Assembly: GCA_002286855.1 (NCBI GenBank)
Contig: NRSV01000026.1
Coordinates: 215,392 to 279,391, forward strand
DNA from: Bipolaris cookei
Taxonomy: Eukaryota; Ascomycota; Dothideomycetes; Pleosporales; Pleosporaceae
Direction of reading: 5' to 3'
Length of the DNA: 64,000 nt
Shown here: in pieces, positions 1 to 12,292 of the stretch
Numbering within the stretch: the first letter of the stretch is position 1
Layout: every line of letters starts with the position of its first letter
Made by a program: the position numbers and the translations under genes
Notes under the pieces: generated by a model
The model's database searches: none
Seen by the model: the letters and a program-made list of their open reading frames with translations, nothing else
What the model was told of the DNA's origin: nothing

Positions 1-288
1 AAGAGATTTCTGGAAAAGTGCTACGGCGAGAGTGGCTTGGATGAGGAGGGTGGTGCATTTAATGCCGATACGGTGTTTGATGATTGGTTGCATGATGGGA
101 AGGGTGTATAGAGCGATGCGGTAGTGTTGGTAGTGCGAGAGTGCACGGGTGTATAGGGGGAAGGGGTGAAGGAGGGCGAGGGATAGACGCCAGGTTAGGA
201 AGAGAGGGAGGGTGGAGGTGTAGAGAAGGAGGCTGGTGAGTGGGTGGAGGATTTTTAGGGGGATGGCGACGAGTATGTGAGGGGTCAT
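1..288 (-). CDS. Hydrophobic membrane protein, C-terminus off the left edge
   Basis: The minus strand is open from an ATG at 288 to the window edge, giving 96 residues. The start MTPHILVAIPLKILHPLTSL leads into leucine-rich stretches (about residues 4-42) and a second hydrophobic run near residues 78-92, so an integral membrane protein with two or more spans is likely. An in-frame stop lies 27 codons upstream, so this ATG is the best start unless an upstream exon exists. Another frame over the same bases also gives an open, proline- and histidine-rich translation from a GTC-ATG context; it looks like a shadow because only the frame reported here has membrane-like composition. I do not recognise the family. 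It lies about 190 bp from the 3' end of the DNA polymerase gene, in the same orientation. Confidence 0.5.
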   Translation of the reverse strand, partial: MTPHILVAIPLKILHPLTSLLLYTSTLPLFLTWRLSLALLHPFPLYTRALSHYQHYRIALYTLPIMQPIIKHRIGIKCTTLLIQATLAVALFQKSL

Positions 289-479
289 GATAGAGATAAC
301 TTGGAGGGTTGGAGAGTTGGGGCTTCGACATAGGGCGCCGGAGTAATACTTGGACGGTCATCTTCTGATCTTGGAGTGGTGATGCGAGGTACTGCGTGTG
401 AAGAGGCTTATTGAAGGTGTTAAAAGTGAGCAGAGTGACAAAGTGGTCATCACACCAACGTGTCTTGTTACCAATTCTT

Positions 480-2600
480 TCAATATGTGACCCTATACTC
501 AGGCGGTATATATTCCAGGCCTAGCCCTTTGAACAATGCTTTTTCTGCATCTTCGGGAGTCCCTTCAACACCGTCTGGCCCTTCAATCATGATAGCTTCA
601 CCATTAGCTCGACTACGAATGCCGCTGCTGTCGAATTTCCAGCCCTTCACATGTTTTGCATACCGCCGCAAATCCCGCTGAAATGTCGTGCCACCGCTCC
701 ACCCCATGACTGCACAACCCACAGTTCGCCAAGGTGCAACGATGATGTCGACTCGACGATGAATAGTTGGGTTCTTCGCTCGTGGATTTCGCTCGAGGTC
801 CTCTTCGCGAGTTGGCCAAGCAGGATCCTGCCATACTACGAGTGCTTTATCAAGAGTATCGAATCCTACTCCAGCTCCTTTTGCAGAAGGAAAAGGTAAA
901 GTGTGTTGTCCGCGCTTCGTGTTTGCCAAGCTTATCGTCAAGGTGTGCGTAATCCACTGAGCGTCTTCCAATGACTCGACAATCTCCTGAACCAAGCCCG
1001 CTGTACTTTCCAATTTGGGGTGCGATACGATCATATCCACATCGCCAGAAACTAATTTGCCGCGTCTATAGCCACCGACTATGATGACACTGACGCGTTC
1101 ATCCCGGAGTTTTACAGCATGTTCTCGAACAACAGCGGCTATGTGTTCGACTTCAGCACGTGGAATCGGTTCTTGGAACTCTTCGTAGTACTTGACACCA
1201 ATCTGCTGCACTCGGTCAAGATCATTCCAACCATGTTCAATGATATCGTCCAACTCCGTCCAGTGGTTGTCGTAGTAGAAATGTCGCGCCGTCTTTGCTC
1301 CAACACCCCATATATCATAGAATGAATGCAGAACCTTCATTGCCTTATCGTTCTCATAGTCCTCAACTTCCTTGATTTTACCGGTATTCTTCCATTCAAC
1401 GAGAAGAACCGCAGTCTTCTTGTTACACCCTGGTAATTGCGCAATCTCACGTGGGTGACTGAATTTGTACGGGTAGGCAGCAATGGCTGCAATAATGGTC
1501 GAGTACGCACGTACACCTATCTCATCTTCGATAAGGATCCGATTAGTCCTAATCTTCTTAAGTTGGTCTAGGAAATCCTCATTCGGCCCGTTAGCGGGTG
1601 TAAAGCGCTGGCATGCATACTTGACGCCCTTCTTCACCCACTCGGGTGGTGGCGGTATATCACTATCTTCGCCTTCATACTCGCTCGTCGTTTGCTGAAG
1701 CAGATGCGCCGTCTGTGAAGCATAGGAGTGCGTCGAAAGCTGAGAGGGCGCTAAATTCTTGTCACCGAAGCGCCGAGACGCTTGATTACCAAATTGGGGA
1801 GACTGATGTGTAGTCTTGCTAGTCACTGTAGGTGCATCCAACTTTGCTCGGTCCAAGATGTTTTGTGATGGATTTGGTCCCGTGGATGCGAGTGTCTGAG
1901 ATGCAGGTGGCTCTTTTGGGACTACTGAGAAGATGTCCTTGATGGATTTGATATTGCTTGATTTTGGCCGTTGCTGCACTTTTCCCTGATACATCAAGTT
2001 GTTGCCTAGAGGAACGAGGTACCCTGCGACTATACAAGCCTCTATCCAGTTCAAGTTGACAACCCAAATAATGTCAATGCTTGAACTATTCTCGACGATT
2101 GTTGGAAAGAGCACTTCATCATTAGCATGCAATGGCGGAGACTGTGAAAAACTCGAATTCTGGATCGGCGCTTTGTCTTCAGTGTCGGACGTTTCTTCGG
2201 CTCCTTTCTTCGCAGCATAATCCTTCTGATTAGCTGAGATAGGTCCATACGGCGACTTGAAGACCCTTTGTTTCTTGTTAGGTGTCCCTATTTTTGCAGG
2301 ACTAGCAGGGCGTTTCGGCGGTACACATTCTTCAGCAATTAGGTTCCTAGAGCGCAACTCAAACGCAGCTCTTCCCTTAGTGCCCACCTTACCAAGGAGT
2401 ATTTTTGCCCTCGACATGTCCGTAGTAAGCGACGCATTGTACAGTCGCAAAGTTTCTTTGAGCGATTTTTCTTCATCCTGGTTCAAGCGTGTTTTCAGTA
2501 TAGCTATCGGCGGAAGTTTACTAAAATCAAGGCCTGCTATAGGTGTTCCTGATGTCTGAGATAACGACTCTGTGCGCGATGTCTGAGCATGGCCGTCCAT
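480..2600 (-). CDS. POL4: DNA polymerase X family (Pol IV / lambda-like)
   Basis: This is a single-exon gene of 706 residues from the first ATG. The open frame extends 16 codons further upstream only through a TTG. Residues 30-200 hold a diverged BRCT-like region ending in a WVVNLNWIEACIVAGYLVPL segment. A Ser/Pro-rich linker follows, then the 8-kDa lyase and fingers region from about 325. The helix-hairpin-helix GVGAKT is near 432. The nucleotidyl-transfer motif GGYRRGK is at 509, with metal-binding Asp520 and Asp522 in GDVDM and the third Asp618 in RRVDII. GWSGGTTFQRDLRRYA follows, a typical palm/thumb signature. Family X enzymes fill short gaps in base-excision repair and non-homologous end joining in the nucleus, and the BRCT domain fits a role with Ku/ligase IV. 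All catalytic residues look intact. Confidence 0.93.
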   Translation of the reverse strand: MDGHAQTSRTESLSQTSGTPIAGLDFSKLPPIAILKTRLNQDEEKSLKETLRLYNASLTTDMSRAKILLGKVGTKGRAAFELRSRNLIAEECVPPKRPASPAKIGTPNKKQRVFKSPYGPISANQKDYAAKKGAEETSDTEDKAPIQNSSFSQSPPLHANDEVLFPTIVENSSSIDIIWVVNLNWIEACIVAGYLVPLGNNLMYQGKVQQRPKSSNIKSIKDIFSVVPKEPPASQTLASTGPNPSQNILDRAKLDAPTVTSKTTHQSPQFGNQASRRFGDKNLAPSQLSTHSYASQTAHLLQQTTSEYEGEDSDIPPPPEWVKKGVKYACQRFTPANGPNEDFLDQLKKIRTNRILIEDEIGVRAYSTIIAAIAAYPYKFSHPREIAQLPGCNKKTAVLLVEWKNTGKIKEVEDYENDKAMKVLHSFYDIWGVGAKTARHFYYDNHWTELDDIIEHGWNDLDRVQQIGVKYYEEFQEPIPRAEVEHIAAVVREHAVKLRDERVSVIIVGGYRRGKLVSGDVDMIVSHPKLESTAGLVQEIVESLEDAQWITHTLTISLANTKRGQHTLPFPSAKGAGVGFDTLDKALVVWQDPAWPTREEDLERNPRAKNPTIHRRVDIIVAPWRTVGCAVMGWSGGTTFQRDLRRYAKHVKGWKFDSSGIRSRANGEAIMIEGPDGVEGTPEDAEKALFKGLGLEYIPPEYRVTY

Positions 2601-3796
2601 ACCGGATAATATCGTAGTGGCGAGACAGGCTCCGGTTAGGGTAGTCAAGATGTATCTAGAAAGCGCATCTTATATCTTCTCCGAGTCGAATGTCTGAATG
2701 CCCGAGTAGTCATTGTTCTGAGACGCCTGTCTCCATACGGTGAAATCAGAAGCTCAACTGTATCGGTCGCGAAAACTAGTGAATGGCATTTTCAACGTCA
2801 CACAGGCCCGGATGACGTTGGTGTGAGGTAGGGAGGTTGGGGGCTGACAGGAGGCCCTTGGCAGGTATGCAATGTTTCGACATACGATGCCCTGGCACTG
2901 TTGTCTGTGCGCCCCGAATCCGTTTGCCGTTAGCCTTCCCGCGTTGACGCGCAATCCAGCTACGACGTCTTGTTTCACCCCTGCGTCTTTCGAGACTGAG
3001 CCCACAATCCTCCAAGCCTATCCCTCGGCCTAACACGTATACATCAGCCTCATTGTCTGCAGATAGCTGAGCTGCTGTAACGATATTTGTTCAATTCTTC
3101 CAGTCCATATATTGCTGGAGTTGTCAGCATCATCATGAATATGGTATCGTGTAGATGCCTGCAATTTATCAGTCCAAGCCGTCTCAATCTCAGCCATTAG
3201 GGCTCTTGCTGCTAAATGGGAGAAGGCATTCTCGCATGATGACGGCGGCGTTTAGCATCATGCCACAACTGAACCGGTTGAATCGCGCCACCTCCAGTGG
3301 ACGGCCCCAGGGCAAACGCTGCAAGGGTACCGAACGCGGGCGCGAATCCCCTCGTTTGTTTCCTCCACGCCACCGATCTTTGCCGTCTAGTGCGCGGACC
3401 TCTGTTTCGGAATAATAACGGCACCAAGTCAATTCTGGAAGGCCTTATAGCTGTGCCCTTTGGTGCGTATATAACATGTAAGCCCGTAGGATTAAGGTTT
3501 GGGCATTCTGATACACCCTAAGCGTACCGCTCTTCACTAGCTACCCCGGCCCGTCCGTGGACGGATATATACAAGTGGGTGTCGCCTCAGGCTCCATCTG
3601 TTCAATCTTCAACCCTTGCCTTTCTTTTTGTGGTTGGACTATTTGTTCTATCCTTCTTCTACATTCTTTTCGCTACTTTTGATAAGAGCGCTGGTATCTT
3701 TGTGTGTATCCATACTACACCGACTTAGCTTTGACAGCCACCAAAAGTTGATTGAATTCGTACTATCAACGCCAGCACCTCCTTCCCTCCTTCAAC
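2601..3796. other. Intergenic, no gene seen; promoter of secreted-protein gene
   Basis: No coding frame with a supported start was found. The right half carries the promoter of the small secreted-protein gene. It has a TATA-like ATATATA at 3565-3571, a small inverted repeat TCCGTGGACGGA at 3554-3565, and long pyrimidine-rich tracts at about 3600-3790. Confidence 0.5.
3565..3571 (+). promoter_or_regulatory. TATA-like box upstream of small secreted protein
   Basis: ATATATA lies about 226 bp upstream of the ATG at 3797 and is followed by CT-rich DNA, the usual arrangement of a fungal core promoter. This is positional inference only. Confidence 0.4.
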
Positions 3797-4335
3797 ATGC
3801 GCTCTTACATCTTCATGGTCCTCGCGGCCCTCTTCGCACTTGCTTGTGCAGTACCAATCACACCATCAGCACCTCGACTTCAAAAACGGGCTGAGCAATA
3901 CCGACTACAGGGGCTAGCAGAGGTATGTCTTTAGGATTATTCAATCTGACCGAACCCATGGACTAACTTGAACAGTTTCAAATTGCTGAGCGCCTTTCAT
4001 CTTCGGCGTCGTCATTTGGCGTCGACCCTTGGCGGGCCCGCCTCAATAAGAAGTTGCACGCACTTCTAGACTCTCCATCAACAGACGAAGAGGGGAAGAT
4101 CACAATCGAGGAGGATGCCGAAGATTTCTCTGGCGATATTGCACCTGGTACCCTGGAAGCGCCCTCGGCTCTTCCCAAGGCCTTGAAGGAAGCCAGTATA
4201 TTTGACAGGCTATGTGCGATGTTTCACCGCGCAGAAAGCAGTTTTGGGTATGAGGGCAAGGAGTTGGAGCTGCGTCGACCTGAAGGAGTCCAAAACTGGA
4301 AGCAGTCTTTTGGAAGTTTCCGCCGTCGCCATTAA
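3797..4335 (+). CDS. Small secreted protein of unknown function with Kex2 site
   Basis: There are two exons, 3797-3922 and 3976-4335. The 53-bp intron has a GTATGT donor, an ACTAAC branch site and an ACAG acceptor, and the protein is 161 residues. The N-terminus MRSYIFMVLAALFALACA is a clear signal peptide. LQKR at residues 28-31 ends in a dibasic Kex2-type site, suggesting a short propeptide. The mature part is hydrophilic, with an acidic middle (EEGKITIEEDAEDF) and a basic end (SFRRRH). It has only one cysteine, so it is not a cysteine-rich effector. I recognise no domain. An effector, a cell-wall protein or a processed peptide precursor are all possible. The reading frame is kept across the splice, which supports the model. 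Confidence 0.72.
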
Positions 4336-4564
4336 AATCAATCATTTGATCGTTTCTTCTCCATCATTTGATCCGACATGCAGTGGTGACAATAATTGAA
4401 ACGCTTATTTTTTCAGAAGAGAAAAGTAAATGGCAATTGATATTCTGATATGCCGATCAGATCCGTGTCTATTGCTACGCCCGCTCATCAGTTTACCCAC
4501 CCTATAATTATCAAGATGGTGCCGTTTAACGCCGAGTCATGTCCCAAAGAAAGACGGTCAACAA

Positions 4565-5724
4565 TCAAACACCCATAGTGAAGTCATGCTCTATGCCTGG
4601 TGTGACACTGTTGTGTGTTAGCATGGCCTTTTAGTAACGGGACAGATCAACTTACCTAGCCATGAACTTGAGGAAGACAACCAGATACTGATCCACGCGG
4701 ATAGCCACCTCTTCGTCATCGCCCTCACTCAGCACCTCCCAATCGTCCTTGGCTTCCTCGCCATCCTTGCCCTTGGCTTGCTCGGTTAGCTTCAGTAGCC
4801 GCGTGTCATCAACCAAGGCTTCCATGCCGCTATCGAGCTTGCTAACGTCTTTGCCAGCCTTGAGCTTGGCGAGTCGCAGCTTCAAGGCAGCATCGGCGCG
4901 GTCGAGAAGCACCTTCATGACGGATGCGTGTTTGCAGGGATGCACCGAGGCCGTCTTGAGAGGGTTCTCGAAGAAAGGAAAGTCCTCGATTGTGACAGTC
5001 TTGTCCTTGTAGTCTCCAACAATATCCTCCATCATCTCTTGGGGTTTTAGTGGAACAGAGGTGGAGCCATAGCCCGAGAGATATAACCGCGGTGTCCGGT
5101 AGTGTGCCGAGTATGTGATGTAGAGCGTGTATGTGCGCAGAGGACTGTAGAGAGTGTCAGTATGCCTCGATATCTTCAAGCGCAGGGCGTGTGGACTTAC
5201 GCTTGCGTGTTTGACTCGGCCTGTGGGTCCCTTATAATGGCCTCGTCGTCATCTTCAATGTCCTCCATGTCTGGGATCTCGTCGTCGTCCTCTGCCGCGC
5301 CCAGGTTGCCGCTCTCGTCGACTGTCCGCACATCGCGGACCTTGGCCTCCTGGCTAGCTGCCATGCCGCCAGTGCGCAGCCACCCGTCGTCATCGGTTGC
5401 GCCTTCCCCGGCGGTAAAGCCGTCTCTGACTATCGTTTCATCTTGGCCGGCCTCTCCAGCAAAGTTGTCGTCGAGACGGCGGTGGCAGGGTACGCCGCGC
5501 GTTACCAAGAACTGCTTGCCCTCAGGCAGGTATGAGACGCGTTTCGAAGGCGATGACGCATCCGCCCACTGCCACGAAGGGAACTTGAAGACGAGAAAGT
5601 CGCCAGCAAGCACGAACTCCTCGGGCGTGATCTGGCCCGTCTCACGGAACGTCGATGTGTGGCTGATGGCGGCTGTGCGCTCGCGGAAAGTGTCGATGTA
5701 CGACCTGACAAAGTTGTAGGCCAT
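4565..5724 (-). CDS. ATG3: Autophagy E2-like conjugating enzyme Atg3
   Basis: There are three exons (5202-coded segment 5201-5724, then 4656-5144, then 4565-4607) with introns of 56 and 48 bp, giving 351 residues. Atg3 transfers Atg8/LC3 to phosphatidylethanolamine on the forming autophagosome. The N-terminal RETGQITPEEFVLAGDFLVF matches the family start. An acidic flexible region (145-170) follows. The E2 fold contains RTYTLYITYS, YLSGYG and the active-site motif HPCKH with catalytic Cys245. DDWEVL at 308-313 is a W-x-x-L Atg8-interacting motif, as in yeast Atg3. The last 14 residues come from a 43-base exon (S-V-T-P-G-I-E-H-D-F-T-M-G-V), which matches the conserved C-terminus and is easy to miss. 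Without that splice the frame stops early. Confidence 0.95.
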
Positions 5725-8700
5725 GGCGATGTCGAGCCGAGGCGATGCGGGTAGTACAAAGCTCTGGTGTTTGAAGTGCAGCTGTCTGGCGCGGTCTGTG
5801 TGTGTGTATGTATGTAGTAGGGTGTCTGTAGTACCTCGAGCGTGCTTTGGAGGGGTGGCGGGGTTAATGGCCGATGGTGCCTGTTGTGGGCCCTGACACC
5901 AGCCCGTCACCCCTCCCACTCACCTGCTTCCCTTCTTCTACCCCCACTCGTCACAAGACAAGATCCAGCCCCGTCACGCACCATGCCCTGTCATGCTTTT
6001 CTTTTGCATGATGGTGACGCAACTCTGCTTTGGCCCTGCCAAGCGCCCATGTCCGCTTTCTTATCTCGGTGCAAGCTTTCTTGACTAAACATTCCGTCCA
6101 GTTACACCTCCAGTAACGCTCGCATAAGCAGGCACATTTACCCTGTTTATGACTGCAGACATTCATGCAACCTCGCTTGAGTCGGAGTGGCATGCGTCGC
6201 ACAGCGAGCCCTATTGTCACACCCGGTGTGTTGTGGTAGCGCACTTCTACACCGTTTGGAAATAACCGCGTCCCTGTCGAAGTCGCGCCAAATCTGGACC
6301 TAGTGGTCGCTTTGTAGTCTTTCCTATCCTTCGGCTTCACCTTGGAGAATGTCAGTGTCACCGTATGTTTCAGTTTTGACAAGTCTCATGTTCAGCTCGT
6401 CTTGAATCTACCAAACAATGCTTTTACTTGGCTGTCCTGGAGCAGCTGACTTGGATAAACGTGCTGGCTTTACAGAGTACATGTCAACTCTTTCCGTGAA
6501 ATGACCCCATTTAGAAAAGGATCGCTGTGTGAAGATTCACAGAGCAAATACATCATTACCAGCACGTTGCTCATCTTCTGCGCAGTCATTTCCTATTCCG
6601 GCACTATTTGCATCTGTCGCACCGAGGATCCTCGCTAGTATCATTGGTGTTCAAGATATGCCAGAGGCGACACGACTTTGCAACAGCTCTTGACCGTTAC
6701 CTGTTGCCGTCATTGACGCAGCTTTTCGTGCTCAGGTCACTGCGTAAGCCTAGTTGGGAAACGGCATGATGGCTAAAGCTGTCATTTCCTGAAATGGCAG
6801 TGCAAACTTGGATCAGACGAGGGTGTAGAATTGCAACATCCTGTACAGATATTGACAAATACAGTTTTAATAGTTATATACCCAGGGATTATTGAACGGA
6901 AACCTACAGAAAATCGGTGGTGACACGAGCGGCTCATTCAGAGTCCCTTCTTCTAATGATACTTCTCATCACCAGTAAAGTGTCGTGGTCTCTTTTGGGA
7001 CCTATATGGACATGAATGTACGGAATCTATACGGACTGTCAACATCCCGAGCCTCAAATATTCGTCTTTTTGTGCATCTTGTGCACTGTCGGAAGCCTCA
7101 CAGTCTCTAACCTCATAACCTGTATATTCTGCTGGCATGTTCCGCGACTCAAAGCTGGGTTTGATTGCCGGGACATCTGAGAAAGGTATGGTACCACGGT
7201 ACAGACTGTCAACCATGCACCTCATCTCGTTTCTGGGTACATCTCCGGGCATGATATGGCTTATTCGCAGGTTTCATCAAGATATCGAAGGGGATGTGGT
7301 CTCGGTCTACATACGCCTATTCAGGAATGTGCTCTCTGAGATATTGACAAATCCGAGCCAGATGCAGCCTAATGCCTTTCTGCCAAATCACTGCATTTCT
7401 TGCACAGACGATACTCCATGTCACGCACTAACTATTTTACAGTATACTTGAGGGGATTAAGGTACACGGCGTCATGTCAAAGACTTGACAGCAGTCACAA
7501 TCTCACCAGCCCAGCACTTGTAACTGGAACAACCAGTGCCGGACTGATACAGGACGAGTGCGAAGTCATGGTAATTCGCCACCCTCCTATCATGTCAGGT
7601 CATTAGTCTTACCCCAGCTCTTCGTATAAAACCTCGTACGGGACAGCTTACATGTATACAAAACCCAGCAGGTCGAACACGGATAGCCAAATGCAGGATC
7701 GTATCCATTTGCCCACTCTACAGAACTAACTTATCTTAACTGTTGTCCTTTGTATACTTCAAAAATACTACTACATACTTACCAACCAGCCATCCATTGC
7801 CCACCCCTCATGGCAGATTATTCAAACGCGACAGCTGACAGGGCCCAACCACGATGTGGAGGGTGAAGGTTGAAAAGGCTAGCGCCAAAGTCCTACGTAT
7901 GTTTATCATCTCCTCCAGCCACGAGAGCACGCCCGCTGAACACGAGCCTCCACCGCTATAGCCCTACCCACTAAAAAAAAGAAATACTCTCACAAGTTCA
8001 ACCAAAACACGAGACATGACACCAAAACCCTGCTTCTTATCCCCGCTCCTCCCCTCTGCCAATGATCCAGAATCTACCTCGTAAGCATGACGAATCGGCT
8101 GAATATTTGGGAAGAATGAGAATCCCGTATTGCTTCTTGTCCGAGGAATTTGCGTGTTATGATTTTTTTTTTGCAATGACCCCCCCTCCCCTTCCAACTC
8201 GTTACTCAATCTTTATTTTCTTTTTGCATAGTTCAAAGCTTGATGATACGATTTATCGATTAGATACACAGATGTATCTACACGCATGTTTAGTAGCTGG
8301 AGGAATACGTAGTTTTTGTTTTGTATACATGCAGTGTTTGTTTAGTAGCTATTACTTTTGAGCAGTTTTATACTTTCTCCTGGCCTCCTCATGTATGCGC
8401 GGCTCAACATCACATACACATATCGTGCAAATAGATATAAAGAGAAAGGGAAAAAAGACGAAGTCAACAATATCAACATGAGTGTCACAATCACATAAAC
8501 AAGCCAAATGATTTTGAAGATAGATAGCGGACATACAAGAGAATTCGTTGCACAATACCAAAAAAAACGAAAGAGACCCTTCTCCAACCAACACCAAGCA
8601 AAAGCTATATGACCAAAGTAGACATAAAGAGTTAAGACCAAGAAACGTGGACAAGTATCATGTTATGTCGGTCGCGTCGTCTGTTTTTTTCTTTCAATAT

Positions 8701-8886
8701 GCTCGCCAGCAGATACATAAGTGCACAGATCCGAATCATATACAGGAAAAAGGTACTGCTTTCCCCCAATTTGCAACACCACAAAATCTAAAGAAAAGAA
8801 ATAGGGTATGAGGGCTTTCGCGTACTACACCACCCCCCAAAAAACCCTTTCCAAAAACCAAGACATTTCATCTCTTCAACAAGATT
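5725..8886. other. 3.2-kb intergenic region, no supported gene
   Basis: The right part (about 8350-8886) is probably the 3' UTR of the PUF gene. The left part is upstream of ATG3. A 99-codon ATG-started frame on the minus strand (7252 to 6953) and a TTG-opened 143-codon frame (6382 to 5951) show no recognisable motif and were not called. AT-rich homopolymer runs occur around 8160-8460. Nothing resembling tRNA or rRNA was seen. Confidence 0.4.
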
Positions 8887-11800
8887 TTAACGGCGGATGC
8901 TCGTCGCAGGGGATGCATTTCTGCTTACTCTCCCACGTCGCTGGTTACCACCAGTAGCCTGCTGGTGCTGAGGTGGCGCGTACATGCCGTATGGCGGATA
9001 CATGCCCGGCATACCTTGGCCGGCGAGGTTAGCCGGTTGCATCATCGGCGACCCGTTGAAGCTGCCCGGGCCTGCAACAGGTGAGGCGTTACGGTAAGCG
9101 TCCATACCAGGAGCTGGTGGTTGGAAGCCGTTCATCTGAGGATAGAACTGACCCTGTCGGGCCAGGAGCTGCTGGTATTGCATCTGCTGCTGATTGTTCA
9201 TGCCCGGCATGTTTGGCATGTACCCGCCCATTGGGAACTGCTCAAAGCCGTTTGAATCCATGCTTGTTGTGCGCTGGAGCGCGACGGGATCGTAGCCGGG
9301 GGGAGGACCCTGATAGAAGTTGCCGGCGTTGGGTGCTCCAGACGCGACGCTGTCCTTGGATGCTGGTCGAGTTGCGGAATGGTCACGTGGACCAGGTCCG
9401 CCGCGAGTAGAAAGACCCACCTCGTCCATGAGGCGCTTGTAGCCTTGTTGTGGCTGTGCCTTGATGCGGAGAAGCACGTTGCGTACGTTTTGCACAACAT
9501 CGGCGCGGATTTGCTCATCAAAGAAGGGTGTGGTAAGTACCTTGAAGATCAAGGTAGCACCGCAGTTCTGATCAGCCAAAATGCTTTCCAGCACCTGATC
9601 GTTTGGCGAGAAGAAGAGTGCTTGCAGAATAGTATCGCGAGCCTCTGGTTCGTTGCGCTGGTTGATGATTTTCAAAACAGTGAGGTATGCGACTTTGTGG
9701 GTGCAGAGGTGAACAATGTGTGGCACCAGACGAGGAGCCAAAACTGTACGTCTCCTTGGGAAAGTGCAAGTGTCGAGGAACCAAGTCAAGAGGAGAGCTC
9801 CGTTGGCGTTGGTTGCCAATTGGACACTGTGGAGAGCAATCACAGCAGCCACCATTCGCTGTTGGTCCTTTGTAGCGTAGTGACTCTCCAAGCAAGCCCT
9901 CATAGCGCGAGCACCGAATCGGCCCTGCGCAAGATTCCAAAGTCTACCGAGCATGACCTCAAAGATGAAGTCGTTGAATTGTTGGTACTTGAGGCATCCC
10001 TGCATGACATAGTTGCCAAACTGATCAAGGAAGAGTGCCATGGCGTAGGGTCGAACAGCATCGACAACCATCTTCTGCATCGTTTCAGATTTGGAGACGT
10101 CGATGATCTTCTGTGCAGCCCAAGTTCCGTTCTTGTGCACACCAATCTTGGCTAGATGAGGAGCAATCTCACGAAGCATGGCCTCCTTGGTGGGTTCTTC
10201 GCAGAACTCAAACAGCTTTTGCACAACAGTGTTTCCGAGGTAGTCAGAAGACAGCTCAGCAATCTCGGGAAGCATTGCCATGGCAATGTTCTCAATATCT
10301 TCCTTTGAGCAAGAACCATTATCAATGCGCTTGCGAATCTCGCGCAATCTGGGGGCATCATGGATGCGGGTGTGGCTTGGCTCCTCAACCGATGGAATCT
10401 CGTCCACATAGTTATTGAACTGAACAGCCTTCTCAACCTTGGCAGAGATGCTCGTTTGCTCATCATCGGTAGCACCCAAATCTTTCACAATTTGAATAAT
10501 GTCGTTACGGATATCGCTGAGCTCCGGAGTAGTCAATGGCACATTTGCAGGAACGGTACTCAACTTGGCTACAGATGCAGAACCAGCCGCACCTTCAGCT
10601 TGGGCCTTGGACAGGGGATCTGGGCTTGGTGAGGGGAAGAGACCGTTGTGACCGGGGGTTGCTGCTGCACTTGGAATCTTAGCGTAGCCAATGCGCACAG
10701 GACCGGCACCAGGGAAGATTTCCTTTCCGTTCAAAGTAGACTTGGCCTGGACGGCGCTCTCGAGGTTTTCGTAATTGACGAAACCGCAGTTCTTGTGGGT
10801 AAGAACGCGTGTAGATTCGATGTTACCATACTGAGCAAAGATGACCTGTAGCGATGAGACGGTGGTTGAAGAGGGAATGTTGCCGAGCCACAGCGATCGA
10901 GTGGGTCCTTCCAAAGTTCCGTCGTCTCCCAAGTTGGAACCTGGCAAATGAAGCTTCTTGACAGCCTCTGTGAGGTTGTACTCGGCATCCTCTGTTATGT
11001 CACCAGAACCCATACCGTTGTCAAAACGTCCTATGGCAGGCAGGTAAGGACGCATTGCACCTCGTGAGGGGGCGTCAAGCACACCGGCCGTGCGAGCTCT
11101 GGGGCGTGCATTGGAAGCAATGTTGGCAAATGCCTGGACCTCGAGGTTGTGCTGGCGGACAGCTTCATGGATGAGCAGTGCGTTTGCTTCAGCAGGAGTC
11201 ATGGCGCCACTGTAGCCGCCATACTGATCCTCCTCGTCTTCGGCGTACTTTTCCTTTGCATTGACAGAGTAAGAGCGGAAGCGGTTTACGCTGTTGGTAT
11301 TGTGGCTGTTTGCATTCCGCTGGCTTTCCAACAGAAGCTCAATGTCTGAGGGGGCCAAAGTAGCTCGTGCGGGCTGAGGAGTGTCGACCAAACCAAGGTA
11401 GTCTAGGGTCTTGACATCCGTGTCAGCAAGTGAGTCACGGGAGAAGGAGGACCTCGGGGAGCCCGGTCCATTGGAGGGTACTGAAGCAATGCTTTGGAGC
11501 GTGCTGCTGCGGTCGCGGCTGTTTGACCATCCATTGGAAAAGATGGGGTTACCGAAAGGAGACATAGAGGGCTGGAGGTAGCCCGGTCGTTGAGGCATTG
11601 AGCCCGCACGAAGGCGCGAGAGCAATGCGGATTTGGCTGCAGCGTTTGTAGATCCAAGAGCGTTGAAGCTCGAAGTATCGGTGGGTGTGCCCGGGCCAGG
11701 CTTAAAGGGACTAGTAGAGGGAGTCGGCCGCGAGCTCTTTGGGAGGAGTGACGAGGCGGACATGAGGCCTGGCGGCGCAGCAGAAGGCGAGAAGCGCGAA

Positions 11801-12292
11801 GGAAGCGTGCCAGCACGGGCACGGCGACCCGTGGGCGCAGCCGAAACCGTCTCTTGCGCAGAGTTGTTGAAGTCAGGGAAGCTCAAGTTCTCGCTGTTGG
11901 GAGACTCTGGGATGGTCTCGCGCAATGGAGTCGAGTTACCACTGGTAGGAGGGCCCCACATCTGCGGATTCAAGCCTTCTTGCGCTTGGATCTCGCGTGC
12001 ACTGTGATTGCGTTAGCTCTAGTTGTGCATTGTTGCAAGATGCGACAAACCGTTTGGAAAATAGTCTACCGCCATATTCGTGCGATGGGGAGCCTGCGCC
12101 CAGCCTGGTGCTGGCGGCTGCAGCGCCCAATGGGTTCGAGGGGTTCCCAGAGAAGCGGAGGGAGCCGCTATTGGGAGGCTCTACGGGGGACGTGTTACCG
12201 GTCGAGGAAGAGCCCGAGAGCGGGGGCTGGGGTAACTGGGGGATGTAGTTGAGGTTGATGTGGTGGTCGGGGCGGTTGGAGGGAGGAGCCAT
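8887..12292 (-). CDS. RRM plus Pumilio-repeat RNA-binding protein (Puf1/Jsn1-Puf2 type)
   Basis: There are two exons, 12051-12292 and 8887-12001, with a 49-bp intron (GTTTGT..ACAG), giving 1118 residues. Splicing joins ..GRLFSK to RAREIQAQEGLNPQMWG in frame. The N-terminal 450 residues are Ser/Pro-rich and low complexity. An RRM at about 451-522 has RNP2 LWLGNI and RNP1-like KNCGFVNY. PUF repeats span about 660-930, with repeat cores such as YLGNTVVQKL, KNGTWAAQKI, QFGNYVMQGC, GRFGARAMRAC and QNCGATLIFKVL. The C-terminus is Gln/Pro/Gly-rich. The combination of RRM and PUF repeats is that of yeast Jsn1/Puf2, which bind mRNAs for membrane and mitochondrial proteins and affect mRNA stability. 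The targets here are unknown. The gene diverges from SWC2 across 2.1 kb. Confidence 0.92.

Noticed and set aside
5951..6382. 143-codon minus-strand frame upstream of ATG3
   Set aside because: It opens with TTG, has no motif and overlaps likely promoter DNA.
6953..7252. 99-codon minus-strand ATG frame
   Set aside because: The composition is protein-like but there is no family signature, signal peptide or splice support, and another frame is open on the opposite strand.
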